From NCBI GenBank assembly GCA_023150835.1, contig JAKLKB010000064.1:1-34076 (forward strand): a DNA stretch of 34,076 bases, in the 5' to 3' direction. The stretch is from Myxococcota bacterium. GTDB taxonomy: Bacteria; Myxococcota_C; UBA6777. The notes below the pieces were generated by a model. That model ran no database searches. It saw only the letters and a list, made by a program, of their open reading frames with translations, and had not been told where the DNA came from. The position numbers were made by a program, and so were the translations under genes. This document shows, piece by piece, positions 25,484 through 32,940 of the stretch (the stretch's first letter is position 1; every line of letters starts with the position of its first letter).

Positions 25484-26539
25484 ATGACACGCGAAGAGAT
25501 CCTCAAACTCACGCATCTCGTCACTTGCGCGGGGTGAGCGAGCAAGCTAGGTCCGGGTGACCTAGGCGATATCCTCTCGGGCCTCCCAGAGATCGCGGAT
25601 CCGCGTGTCTTGGTGGGCATCGATACCAACGACGATGCTGGGGTCTTTCAACTCTCAGATGACCTTGCTTTGGTTCAGACGGTGGATTTTTTTACGCCGA
25701 TCGTGGACAACCCCTATGAATACGGTCAGATCGCCGCTGCCAACGCACTTAGCGATGCTTACGCCATGGGAGCCAAGCCGATCACGGCGTTGAATGTGGT
25801 GGGCTTTCCAACGACGCAACTTCCGCTCAACGTGTTGGCGGAGATCTTGCGTGGTGGTTGGGAGATGGCACGCGAAGCAGGTGTGGTGATCTTGGGCGGT
25901 CACTCGGTCAAAGATCCCGAACTCAAGTACGGGATGGCTGTCACTGCGCTGGTTCACCCACAACAGATCGTGCGTAATTCCACCGCACGCTCGGGCGATC
26001 AACTCTTTTTGACCAAGGCCATCGGGACGGGTGTGTTGACGACCGCGCTCAAGCGCGAACGCCTGCCCGACGATCTGTTGCTCGAAGTCACCGCCTCGAT
26101 GAAGCAATTGAATCGCGTCGCCGCAGACGTGATGTTGGAGCATCACGTCACCGCAGCCACCGATATCACGGGCTTTGGCTTGATCGGGCATCTGCACGAG
26201 ATGGTCAAAGGCAGCGGTGTATCGGCTGCTTTGAACGTCGCTTCGATCCCGTTGCTGCGCGGTGCCTCGGACTTTGCGCAACAACAGATGATCCCGGGCG
26301 GTTTGCGGGACAACCAACGCTTCTACGGCCCCTTCGTTGTCGGTGGTGACGCCGTAGACAAGGCCCGTTTCGATCTGCTCTTTGATCCCCAAACCTCGGG
26401 CGGCTTGTTGTTCTCCATCCCCCCACAGCACGCGGCGGATTGTTTGGCTGCCCTCCACAAACGCGGCCTGTCGGTCGCCGCTCACATCGGCGAGATCCGC
26501 CCCCCCTCGCTCGAAACCCCTCCTCTCTTGCTTCTTTAA
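25484..26539 (+). CDS. selD: Selenide, water dikinase (SelD) containing selenocysteine
   Basis: SelD makes selenophosphate from selenide and ATP, the selenium donor for selenocysteine tRNA and selenouridine. The frame starts at ATG 25484 (AAGGA six bases upstream) and is interrupted only by a TGA at 25535-25537 (residue 18), after TCAG and before ASKLGPGD. This is the position of catalytic Cys17 in Escherichia coli SelD (GAGCGCK), so the codon is read as selenocysteine. Total length is 351 residues. Downstream motifs fit the family: Asp-rich GIDTNDDAG, DFFTPIVDN, ANALSDAYAMGAKP, DITGFGLIGH and FDPQTSGGLL. A hairpin follows the TGA (next entry). A caller that stops at TGA would start at an internal GTG, losing 42 residues. 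It converges on nth. Confidence 0.95.
25538..25566 (+). promoter_or_regulatory. SECIS-like hairpin for selenocysteine insertion
   Basis: Just after the TGA (25535-25537), CTAGGTC (25547-25553) pairs perfectly with GACCTAG (25559-25565) around a five-base loop CGGGT that contains GU. The loop begins 17 bases after the UGA, within the range known for bacterial SECIS elements, which sit right after the codon and bind SelB. The stem lies inside the coding sequence. Confidence 0.75.
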
Positions 26540-26564
26540 AGGCCCCTGTGACTTGCCAGTTCGA

Positions 26565-27194
26565 TCAGATTTCAGATGCCGATGCCCACGAACAGATGGG
26601 GCATTGCGAAGGATCATGCCCGCGTGCAGGGCAATAAGAGCGCCCAAAATAGATGATCTGCAAGTGAAGCTTATTCCAATTTTTTGGGGGGAACAGCTTT
26701 TTGAGGTCTTCTTCGGTGGTTTGGACGTTCTTTCCGCTGCTCAGGCCCCAGCGAGCGGCCAGTCGATGGATGTGTGTATCGACTGGAAAGGCCGGCTGAC
26801 CGAAGGCTTGTGACATGATCACGGAGGCCGTCTTGTGGCCGACCCCCGGGAGGGCTTCGAGTTCTTCAAAGCTTTTTGGAACGTGGCCGTGATGTTTTTC
26901 GAGCAATAGGGCGGAAAATCGGTGGATCGCGCTGGCTTTGGAGGCTGAAAGACCGCAGGGACGGATGATCTCTTGGATGGTGTCTACAGACAAAGCCGCC
27001 ATCTTTTCGGGTGTATCGGCGCGTTGAAACAGCGTGGGCGTGATCTGGTTGACGCGCTGATCGGTGCATTGGGCCGAAAGTACAACCGCAACGAGCAAGG
27101 TGTAAGGGTCTTGGTGCTTGAGTGGAATGGGGGTTTCAGGAAAAAGCTGATCGAGGATCTGTTGGATCTTGCGTGCTTTTTGTTTCAACGTCAT
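26565..27194 (-). CDS. nth: Endonuclease III (DNA glycosylase/AP lyase)
   Basis: A 209-residue base-excision repair enzyme that removes oxidised pyrimidines and cleaves at abasic sites. The helix-hairpin-helix LPGVGHKTA has the catalytic Lys121, and Asp139 follows in FPVDTHIHRLA. The C-terminal cluster region keeps Cys188, Cys198 and Cys201 (SYCPARGHDPSQCPIC), but the protein ends eight residues later without the fourth cysteine of the usual C-x6-C-x2-C-x5-C iron-sulfur motif, and the first spacing is nine. A His at 193 might substitute, or the cluster may be absent. ATG 27194 has AGGAGG seven bases upstream. The stop lies 25 bases from the convergent selD stop. Confidence 0.92.
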   Translation of the reverse strand: MTLKQKARKIQQILDQLFPETPIPLKHQDPYTLLVAVVLSAQCTDQRVNQITPTLFQRADTPEKMAALSVDTIQEIIRPCGLSASKASAIHRFSALLLEKHHGHVPKSFEELEALPGVGHKTASVIMSQAFGQPAFPVDTHIHRLAARWGLSSGKNVQTTEEDLKKLFPPKNWNKLHLQIIYFGRSYCPARGHDPSQCPICSWASASEI

Positions 27195-27396
27195 CAACGA
27201 GCCTCCTGCAAAAAGGGTGTCGAGCCGGTGGATAGGATGAAGAACAAGCCGAACACGGTGCGCTTTGGCAAGGGTCTGGTTGTTGGATGGGGACTTCGGT
27301 TATCGTCGTTTTTTTTGCGCGTCTGGATCGAAAAAGGATCTCTGTGCGTCTGATCGGCAGACGCGATGGGGCGTCCATCTTTGGCAGGAGTAAGCG

Positions 27397-28098
27397 ATGT
27401 GGAAGCGTTGGTGTTTGAGTGTGTGGATGGGGATCGGTGCGTTGTGGGCGGAAGGGACGGCGTGGTCGCAGCGTCCGCCTACTTCGACGGTGATGTTGGA
27501 TGGGCGGTTATTGCGGGTGCGTTGGTTGGATGGGGATACGTTTCATTCGGTGGGGCGGCCTCGGATCAAAGCGCGTTTGGAGGGTTACAACACGTTGGAG
27601 AATTACGGTCCTGTCCATCGGTGGGGGACGTGGACAGCGGAAGAATTGGATCGCGTGAATGACAAAGCGTCGGAGTTGGCGCGTTCGCGGACGTGGCGTT
27701 GTGAGACCTTGCCCGAGGGGGGCGGATATGGCCGTGCCTTGGTGCGTTGCGAAGGCTTTGCGCGAGCTTTGTTGTTGCGTGGCTTGGCGCACACTTACAG
27801 TATCCGAGGCCCCGCTGATGCGCGCTGGAATGCGTGGCAGCATCAAGCTCAACGCAAGGGCAGAGGCATCTGGGCTAAGGGTGTTCCTGCGTACCTTGTG
27901 ACGAGCGTACACAGCCGCAATGCGCGTTATCGCAGCGCTTACATCCGCTTGATCTCGACCCGCGATGGCTCATCCAAAAAGATCGAACACAACCAGCGTT
28001 TTCGCACCTGTGAGTGGGTCTGTCGCGAAGGATCTTGTATGCGTTACATCCCCTACAAGCAGCGTTTTGGCTCGCGCAAGGCGTCTTGTTTGCGTTGA
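27397..28098 (+). CDS. Exported staphylococcal nuclease-like (thermonuclease) protein
   Basis: A 233-residue SNase-domain protein with a signal peptide (about residues 1-25, ending TAWS). The nuclease fold runs about 33-165: DGDT at 45-48 for calcium, Arg60 in IKARL, Glu68 in YNTLE and Arg113 in GGYGRAL, matching the three catalytic residues of thermonuclease (Arg35, Glu43 and Arg87). The usual DTPE calcium-site aspartate is Asn65 here (NTLE), so metal use may be altered. A basic, Cys-containing tail (CEWVCREGSCMRY) follows. It probably degrades extracellular or periplasmic nucleic acid. ATG 27397 has AGGAG six bases upstream. It diverges from nth and ends 41 bases before the convergent EamA gene. 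Confidence 0.83.
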   Translation: MWKRWCLSVWMGIGALWAEGTAWSQRPPTSTVMLDGRLLRVRWLDGDTFHSVGRPRIKARLEGYNTLENYGPVHRWGTWTAEELDRVNDKASELARSRTWRCETLPEGGGYGRALVRCEGFARALLLRGLAHTYSIRGPADARWNAWQHQAQRKGRGIWAKGVPAYLVTSVHSRNARYRSAYIRLISTRDGSSKKIEHNQRFRTCEWVCREGSCMRYIPYKQRFGSRKASCLR

Positions 28099-28139
28099 TG
28101 GCGTCATCCAACAGAAAAGGTCCTTTGATGTCACTTGGA

Positions 28140-29069
28140 TCAGATCAGAAAAAGGATCGCGACCCCGCAGATCGCGAAAAAGGCCCCAAGGATCGCCCTG
28201 ACCCCCAGCGGTTCACGCAAGACAAAAAAGGCCAGCGGTAGCACAAACAACGGACTTGTCGAAGACAAGGTCGAAGCGATCCCCGCCGAAGGCGCATAAC
28301 GCAGCCCCACGACTTGCAGCCAGATCCCCAAAAAAGTCCCAAAAAACGTCGCCAACAGCAGTAGCTGAACTTGGTGTTTGTTTTGTAGCGGAACAACACT
28401 CTCCCGCAGGCGGCCCAACAAAAGCACCAACAGAAACAAGCTCAACACTCCTGCCGCAAGTCGAAACATCGCGATCGGAAGGGCCGGGAGTGTGCCACCT
28501 CCTTTTTTGGTCAGGATATTCCCTGCCGCTTGACAGAACGCGGCCAGAAGCCCCCACGCCACACCCCGCCATTCGATCAAGGTGTAGGTGGGCGAATCGG
28601 GTGGTTCGGAAGGTTCGGAGGCATCGGCTTGGGGGTGGTGGTGTTTTTCATGGATCACCCAAAAGATCCCGCCCAAGGTGAGCGCCATCCCCAAAAGCAT
28701 GGCGAGAGTGATCGCTTCGCGCAAAAAAAGCGAGGCGAGTACGGCGGTGAGGGCGGGTGTAAGGGCTGAAACGATCAAGGAGCGGCGTGGGCCGAGTCGG
28801 TTGAGGGAGTGGAAATAGGCGGTGTCTCCGAAGGCTACGCCGATCAAGCCGCTTCCGAGCAAGAGATAGGCGCTTTGCGCATCGGGCCAGCGTGCGACGG
28901 AGGGGTCATTGAGCGTCCAAACACACAACACAAGAGAAAGCATCAACAACGCGAACGTACACTCAAGAAGATTGAGCGCAAGCGCACGGATCGTCAGACC
29001 AAGGCGGGCATACACAAGGCTCGCGATCGCCCACATGGCTGCGGATGCAAGTGCTGCGAGTTCTCCCAT
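28140..29069 (-). CDS. EamA-family (DMT superfamily) transporter
   Basis: A 309-residue inner-membrane protein with two EamA repeats, about ten membrane helices in total. The first repeat covers residues 1-140, with the family-like GVAFGDTAYFHSLNRLGPRRSLIVSALTPALTAVLA in two pieces; the second runs from about 170, with GNILTKKGGG and LQVVGLRYAPSAGIASTLSSTSP. A hydrophilic, acidic/Pro/Ser loop of about 30 residues separates the halves. These transporters export amino acids or other metabolites; the substrate is not known. AAAGGAG precedes the ATG well. It stands alone on the minus strand and diverges from the HEAT lipoprotein. Confidence 0.9.
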   Translation of the reverse strand: MGELAALASAAMWAIASLVYARLGLTIRALALNLLECTFALLMLSLVLCVWTLNDPSVARWPDAQSAYLLLGSGLIGVAFGDTAYFHSLNRLGPRRSLIVSALTPALTAVLASLFLREAITLAMLLGMALTLGGIFWVIHEKHHHPQADASEPSEPPDSPTYTLIEWRGVAWGLLAAFCQAAGNILTKKGGGTLPALPIAMFRLAAGVLSLFLLVLLLGRLRESVVPLQNKHQVQLLLLATFFGTFLGIWLQVVGLRYAPSAGIASTLSSTSPLFVLPLAFFVLREPLGVRAILGAFFAICGVAILFLI

Positions 29070-29265
29070 AAAGGCTCCTTTCGGTTGGGGATGGGGGGGC
29101 GGTTGAATTGGAGGTTGGCGAGTTGGCGTCTTGGTGCTACAACGTCTTTTCGCTGAAGCGGTCGTCCAGATCGCAAGATTCTGCGAAGCAGCATAACATT
29201 TTTTTGCACGTCATGTGATGGAGCGGTTCGAGATGTTTTTGAAAGAGCAGGCGCGAGGTCGAGAG

Positions 29266-30642
29266 ATGGGAGGAGCGTTGTGGGGTGGTTGGTTGTGTCG
29301 CATGGGCTGTGTCGTCCTGTTGAGCCTTGGGGCGGTTGGCTGCCGTGAAAGTGAGACGGCCAAGTGGTCAAAGCAATTAAGTTCGGTGGACGCCAAGGAG
29401 CGAGAAGTCGCCGCGCTGGAACTGGGTAAGCTCGGCCCTGTTGCAGAAGATTCCGTACCTGCGCTGATCGGTGCGCTGGCAGACAAAGAGCCGCGTGTGG
29501 TGTCGGCCTCGGTGCGAGCTTTGCGTGCGGTGGGCAACGGGGCTTGGCCCGCACGCCCTGCGCTGGCGGGGTTGTACAAAAAAACCACCGACAACGCACT
29601 CAAAAAAGAGATCGAACAGACCCTCAAAGCCCTTCCGATGGGGCCGCAGCGCAAAGTCCAACCGTTGCGGCCTTTGGCGGAACTTGTGGCCATCCTCGAA
29701 CAAGAAAAAGATCCAAAGAAACTCGCGCCTGCATTGGTCCAGATCGGAAGGCACCGAGAGAACGCGGCTGCTTATGCGCAAAAGATGGTCGACGCCCTCG
29801 ATCACGCAAGCGCAGACGTGCGTCAGGCTGCCTCCGCAGGTATTACTCTTTTGGGACCCAAGGTCGCGCTGCCTGTCTTGGAAAAGAACCTTGAACACAA
29901 AAGCCTACGTTTGCGCAACAACGCGATCCGAACCATCGGGTTGTTCGGACCCAACGCGATCTCCTCGCTTGACGTCTTGCTCAAGCACGCGCAATCCAAA
30001 GAACCCAAGCTCCGCCGTGCGAGTTTGTGGTCTATCGGTGCGTTGGGGCAAAAATCTCGTGAAAAAGCCCTTCCTCTCGTGGCTAACGCACTCAAAGATC
30101 CCGAGTGGCTGGTGCGTGGGGCAGCATGCTTTGCTTATGGTCATCTCACGCGAGGCTCGCCAGAAGCGTTTCCTGTCTTGCTGTCCATGTTCAAAGACGC
30201 ACACCCTCACGTGCGTTATACCGCGTTGGAATTGATCTTGCGCTACGGTGCAAAAGCCCAAGTCGTCTTGGCGCAAGCCCTCAAAGACCAAGAACCCGAG
30301 GTTCGTGCCTTGGCCTTGCAAGGCGGATCTGGGCTGCGTTTGTTTGGTGCGGAGATGCTTCCTTCTCTGGTGGCTGCAACACAGGACAAGGCTTGGCAAG
30401 TTCGCCTTGCTGCGGTCATGGCCTTGGGTAGCTTTGGAACCGACGCACGTTCTGCGTTGCCGACCTTGCAAAAGATGATGAGCGACTCCGATATCCGCGT
30501 CCGTCGGGCCGTATTGCAGAGCTTCTTGTCTATCCAAAAAGCCAAAACAGGTGCTCCACGCCCGACGCCTCCGCGCCCTCCTGTTCTGCCCTTGTTGAAG
30601 CCCTCTTCGATGCCTGCCTCTTCCCCTGCCGCTCGTCCCTGA
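29266..30642 (+). CDS. HEAT-repeat lipoprotein
   Basis: A 458-residue exported protein. A short leader MGGALWGGWLCRMGCVVLL ends at LSLGAVGC, a lipobox-like site, so it should be lipid anchored. The remainder is HEAT repeats (PBS-lyase-like): LELGKLGPVAEDSVPALIGAL, RNNAIRTIGLFGPNAISSLDVLL, RRASLWSIGALGQKSREKALPLV and RLAAVMALGSFGTDARSALPTL are clear units, about ten overall. The fold is a curved helical scaffold for protein binding. The C-terminus is Pro-rich (PRPTPPRPPVLPLL). Start ATG 29266 has GAGGTCGAG upstream; upstream starts at 29218 and 29233 lack a ribosome site and would hide the leader. No enzyme motif is seen. Confidence 0.82.
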   Translation: MGGALWGGWLCRMGCVVLLSLGAVGCRESETAKWSKQLSSVDAKEREVAALELGKLGPVAEDSVPALIGALADKEPRVVSASVRALRAVGNGAWPARPALAGLYKKTTDNALKKEIEQTLKALPMGPQRKVQPLRPLAELVAILEQEKDPKKLAPALVQIGRHRENAAAYAQKMVDALDHASADVRQAASAGITLLGPKVALPVLEKNLEHKSLRLRNNAIRTIGLFGPNAISSLDVLLKHAQSKEPKLRRASLWSIGALGQKSREKALPLVANALKDPEWLVRGAACFAYGHLTRGSPEAFPVLLSMFKDAHPHVRYTALELILRYGAKAQVVLAQALKDQEPEVRALALQGGSGLRLFGAEMLPSLVAATQDKAWQVRLAAVMALGSFGTDARSALPTLQKMMSDSDIRVRRAVLQSFLSIQKAKTGAPRPTPPRPPVLPLLKPSSMPASSPAARP

Positions 30643-30659
30643 CGCTCTCAGGATTTTTT
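30638..30659 (+). terminator. Short hairpin with T-run after the HEAT gene
   Basis: CCTGA (30638-30642) and TCAGG (30648-30652) flank a five-base loop and are followed by A and six Ts (30654-30659). The stop codon lies in the first arm. The stem is short, so termination may be partial. Confidence 0.45.
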
Positions 30660-30725
30660 GGAAATGGATGTGCTGGGGGGCGAAACACAAAAAAAAGCCT
30701 AAAAAAACAGGCCGTCGCTGCGTGC

Positions 30726-30754
30726 TTGACACTTTCCGAGGGGCTTCCTATGTT
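30726..30754 (+). promoter_or_regulatory. Sigma-70-type promoter
   Basis: TTGACA (30726-30731), a 17-base spacer and TATGTT (30749-30754) lie before the LeuA-domain gene. Transcription would begin near 30761, which argues that coding starts at 30867 or 30879 rather than at the upstream in-frame ATG at 30750 that overlaps the -10 box. Confidence 0.5.
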
Positions 30755-30878
30755 CTGCTTCGGACGGCCCGACGGGTCTCCAAGCATCGCGGGGGAGGGA
30801 CGAGGCGCAACACAGCGCACATCTCATCTTTATCTCCCAGCTTTCTCCTCTGACCTCTTACAAGACGTGAGTACGGCC

Positions 30879-31448
30879 ATGCACATACGACATCAAGACT
30901 CTGTGCGTTTGATCCAAGAAACCCTGCAAGAAAATCGTTTGCGGATGGAGCTCGTTTCTTTTCATATCGACGAGAGCATGGGCGAAGAACCCAGTCGGAT
31001 CTTGGCGACGCTCAAGCGCTTTCCTGAAGAAGAGTCGGTGACGCTCGAAGGCGCAGGAGTAGGGGCCTTTGACGCTTTTTTTGTGGCAGTTAAAGAGCGC
31101 TTTTCCTCGCAGTATCCGAGCTTAAAAGGCATCCGCTTTGCGGGGATAAAACTGCGCAGCATCCCTGATTCGGATCGCGAGCATCCCACCGATGCGGAGG
31201 CCGAAGTCACCCTGCGTTTTCAAAGTGTCGACAAACAAGATTATTACTTCATCGCTCGCTCGCGCAGTATGTTGCGCGCCAATATGGAGTGCATCTTGCG
31301 GATGGTCGAGTTTTTTGCGAACTGCGAAAAGGCCACACAAACCCTTCAAGAACGCCTGCGCGAGGCCCAAAAAGCCGAACAACGCGACGTCGCGCAACAA
31401 CTCCAATCACAGATCGCCTTGCTTAGCACACATCACGTCCGACCCTAA
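30879..31448 (+). CDS. Free-standing LeuA dimerisation (allosteric) domain protein
   Basis: A 189-residue protein whose middle part (about 50-145) reads like the C-terminal regulatory domain of 2-isopropylmalate synthase: EESVTLEGAGVGAFDAFFVAVKE (quoted in part), then IKLRSIPDS and a DAEAEVTLRF strand. In LeuA this domain binds leucine for feedback inhibition. The catalytic barrel is wholly absent, so it is not LeuA itself. An N-terminal helical segment and a C-terminal, Gln/Glu-rich, probably coiled-coil tail (LQERLREAQKAEQRD) flank it. It may sense an amino acid or regulate another enzyme, as inference. Start candidates are ATG 30879 and GTG 30867. Its TAA stop overlaps the first base of the family 2 repeat. 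Confidence 0.7.
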   Translation: MHIRHQDSVRLIQETLQENRLRMELVSFHIDESMGEEPSRILATLKRFPEEESVTLEGAGVGAFDAFFVAVKERFSSQYPSLKGIRFAGIKLRSIPDSDREHPTDAEAEVTLRFQSVDKQDYYFIARSRSMLRANMECILRMVEFFANCEKATQTLQERLREAQKAEQRDVAQQLQSQIALLSTHHVRP

Positions 31449-31787
31449 TACGATATCCGAGTCATCTATGATCGAAGGAGAGCGCGTAAACGCCCTATCC
31501 TTGGGCAGACACAGGGGGCTGCCCCTACACCTTTACGCCCGATTCTTGGGCAGCCACAGGGGGCTGCCCCTACCTCTTTACGCCCGATTCTTGGGCAGCC
31601 ACAGGGGGCTGCCCCTACACCTTTACGCCCGATTCTTGGGCAGCCACAGGGGGATGCCCCTACACCTTTACGCCCGATTCTTGGGCAGACACAGGGGGCT
31701 GCCCCTACACCTTTACGCCCGATTCTTGGGCAGCCACAGGGGGCTGCCCCTACACCTTTGCGATCATGCGCCCTGCGGATTTCGTAT
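31448..31787 (+). repeat. Dispersed repeat family 2, copy C (expanded)
   Basis: It begins ATACGATATCC with its first A as the last base of the preceding gene's TAA stop. It includes ATGATCGAAGG and GTAAACGCCCTA, then an expanded 45-bp hairpin array, and ends TTTGCGATCATGCGCCCTGCGGATTTCGTAT. It sits between convergent LeuA-domain and PLP enzyme genes. The 340-base length compares with about 124-148 for the unexpanded copies. Confidence 0.8.
31501..31762 (+). repeat. 45-bp tandem repeat array, about six units
   Basis: Units start at 31501, 31546, 31591, 31636, 31681 and 31726 (last partial). Each has TTGGGCAGCCACAGGGGGCT, GCCCCTACACCTTTACGCCC and GATTC, with a hairpin GGGCAGCC/GGGCTGCCC in every unit. 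Variants are few: units 1 and 5 share an A in the first arm, unit 2 has CTC for ACC, and unit 4 has an A in the second arm. There are no unique spacers, so it is not a CRISPR. Confidence 0.93.
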
Positions 31788-31871
31788 GACTTGGTGGGTT
31801 AGGGGATCTCTTGGAGGATCTTTGCAAGTATGACTTGGTGGGTTAGGGGATCTCTTGGAGGATCTTTGCAA
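31784..31871 (+). repeat. 44-bp perfect tandem duplication over a gene end
   Basis: A 44-base unit beginning GTATGACTTGGTGGGTTAGG at 31784 is repeated exactly at 31828. The second copy contains the last codons (KILQEIP) and the TAA stop of the minus-strand PLP enzyme; the first copy repeats them just downstream of the gene. Confidence 0.93.
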
Positions 31872-32802
31872 GTGTGGTGGGCGCGATATTTCCGCCACTG
31901 ACGACGATCACAAGGGGGCGGGATGTGGGCATGGGGGAGGATTGAAGGAGCGCTGAGATCGCGATGGCTCCCCCGTGTTCGGCGATCAGCTTGTGTTCTT
32001 GAGCGAGAAACGAAACCCCCAAATCAAGCGCCTCTTCTTCGACAAGAGAAACCACAGCGGCATTGCGTTTGGTGATGGCAAAGCCCAGTGTGCCCGGCAT
32101 CGCTGCCACCAGCGCGTCGGCGCGTGTCGTAAAGTGTTCGACTGTGAGTGGATAGCCCGCTTCAAGCGACCGCGCCATCGAAGCATTGACTGCGGGTTGA
32201 ACGCCATACACGCGACACGAGCCGCCGTGGGCTTCGAGGGCTAGGCTGATCCCGCCGATCAGTCCCCCCCCGCTTACAGGCACCCAGATATCAAAGTCTT
32301 GATCGAGCTGTTCCAACAATTCAAGCGCAATCGTGCCGTTGGCTGCGATGGTTTCGGCTGTATCGTAGGGATGCAATAGCGGTACGCCGCGTTCTTCTTG
32401 GAGGCGATGCGTGGTCTCCCATCGCGCTTGATGGTGTGGGGCGCAAAAGACGATCTCTGCACCCCATTGTTGGGTTCGCGCCAGTTTGAAGGGTGAGGTG
32501 TCTTCGCGCATCACGATGCAAGCCGATACATCGAGGCGTTGCGCTGCATAAGCGACCGCTTGTGCGAAATTCCCCGAAGAAGAAGTCAAGACACCGCGTT
32601 GTCGGCAGATCGCGAGGTTTCGCAATAGCCCAAAAAAAGCGGGCCGCACCTTGAAAGATCCCGTCAAATGCAGGCTTTCAAGCTTTAACCACACAGGGCG
32701 CTTGCATAGGCGGCTGAGCGGTTCCGAATAGAGCAACGGACTTGGTGCAAGATATGGTGCGATCGCTTCGCGGGCTTCATGGATTCGCTGAGGATCGAGC
32801 AT
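31843..32802 (-). CDS. Threonine/serine dehydratase-like PLP enzyme
   Basis: A 319-residue fold-type II PLP enzyme of the threonine dehydratase family, which deaminates threonine or serine to a 2-oxo acid. Lys51 in LTGSFKVRPA is the cofactor lysine, TSSSGNFAQAVAY is the substrate loop, and SGGGLIGG binds the PLP phosphate; the GNIAP ending is typical. A Pro takes the place of Gly in the usual SFKxRGA. There is no ACT regulatory domain, so it resembles the catabolic or racemase-like types. The start is set at ATG 32802 (GGGGG five bases upstream); ATG 32814 is an alternative. The longer upstream frame lies in a repeat and overlaps PaaX. Function is not proved beyond family level. Confidence 0.87.
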   Translation of the reverse strand: MLDPQRIHEAREAIAPYLAPSPLLYSEPLSRLCKRPVWLKLESLHLTGSFKVRPAFFGLLRNLAICRQRGVLTSSSGNFAQAVAYAAQRLDVSACIVMREDTSPFKLARTQQWGAEIVFCAPHHQARWETTHRLQEERGVPLLHPYDTAETIAANGTIALELLEQLDQDFDIWVPVSGGGLIGGISLALEAHGGSCRVYGVQPAVNASMARSLEAGYPLTVEHFTTRADALVAAMPGTLGFAITKRNAAVVSLVEEEALDLGVSFLAQEHKLIAEHGGAIAISALLQSSPMPTSRPLVIVVSGGNIAPTTLAKILQEIP

Positions 32803-32865
32803 CAACACCCCCATCGAGGATCTTGGCGGCTTATACAAACACGGACGTCTGTGCTGTCGTGAAAA

Positions 32866-32940
32866 TGTAGTAGGGGACCCCCGTGACTGCCCGAGCATAG
32901 GGCGTCTACGCACGACCCTTCGATCACACGGATATCGTAT
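32866..32940 (-). repeat. Dispersed repeat family 2, copy D (3' truncated)
   Basis: On the minus strand it begins ATACGATATCCGTGTGATCG and continues AAGGGTCGTGCGTAGACGCC, CTATGCTCGGGCAG and GGGGGTCCCCTAC. Its first base is the final A of the PaaX gene stop codon TAA, as in copy C. The right inverted repeat is missing. Confidence 0.7.

Noticed and set aside
25484-25609. selD as a pseudogene or an enzyme starting at the internal GTG (25610)
   Set aside because: The TGA matches the known catalytic Cys position and is followed by a hairpin; the sequence before and after is conserved SelD.
31501-31762. CRISPR array
   Set aside because: Units are contiguous and near-identical, with no unique spacers and no cas genes.
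31468-31833. 121-codon frame with a 15-residue repeat (LGSHRGLPLHLYARF) through the 45-bp array
   Set aside because: The period of 45 is a multiple of three, so an open frame is automatic; there is no ribosome site and it lies within a dispersed non-coding element.
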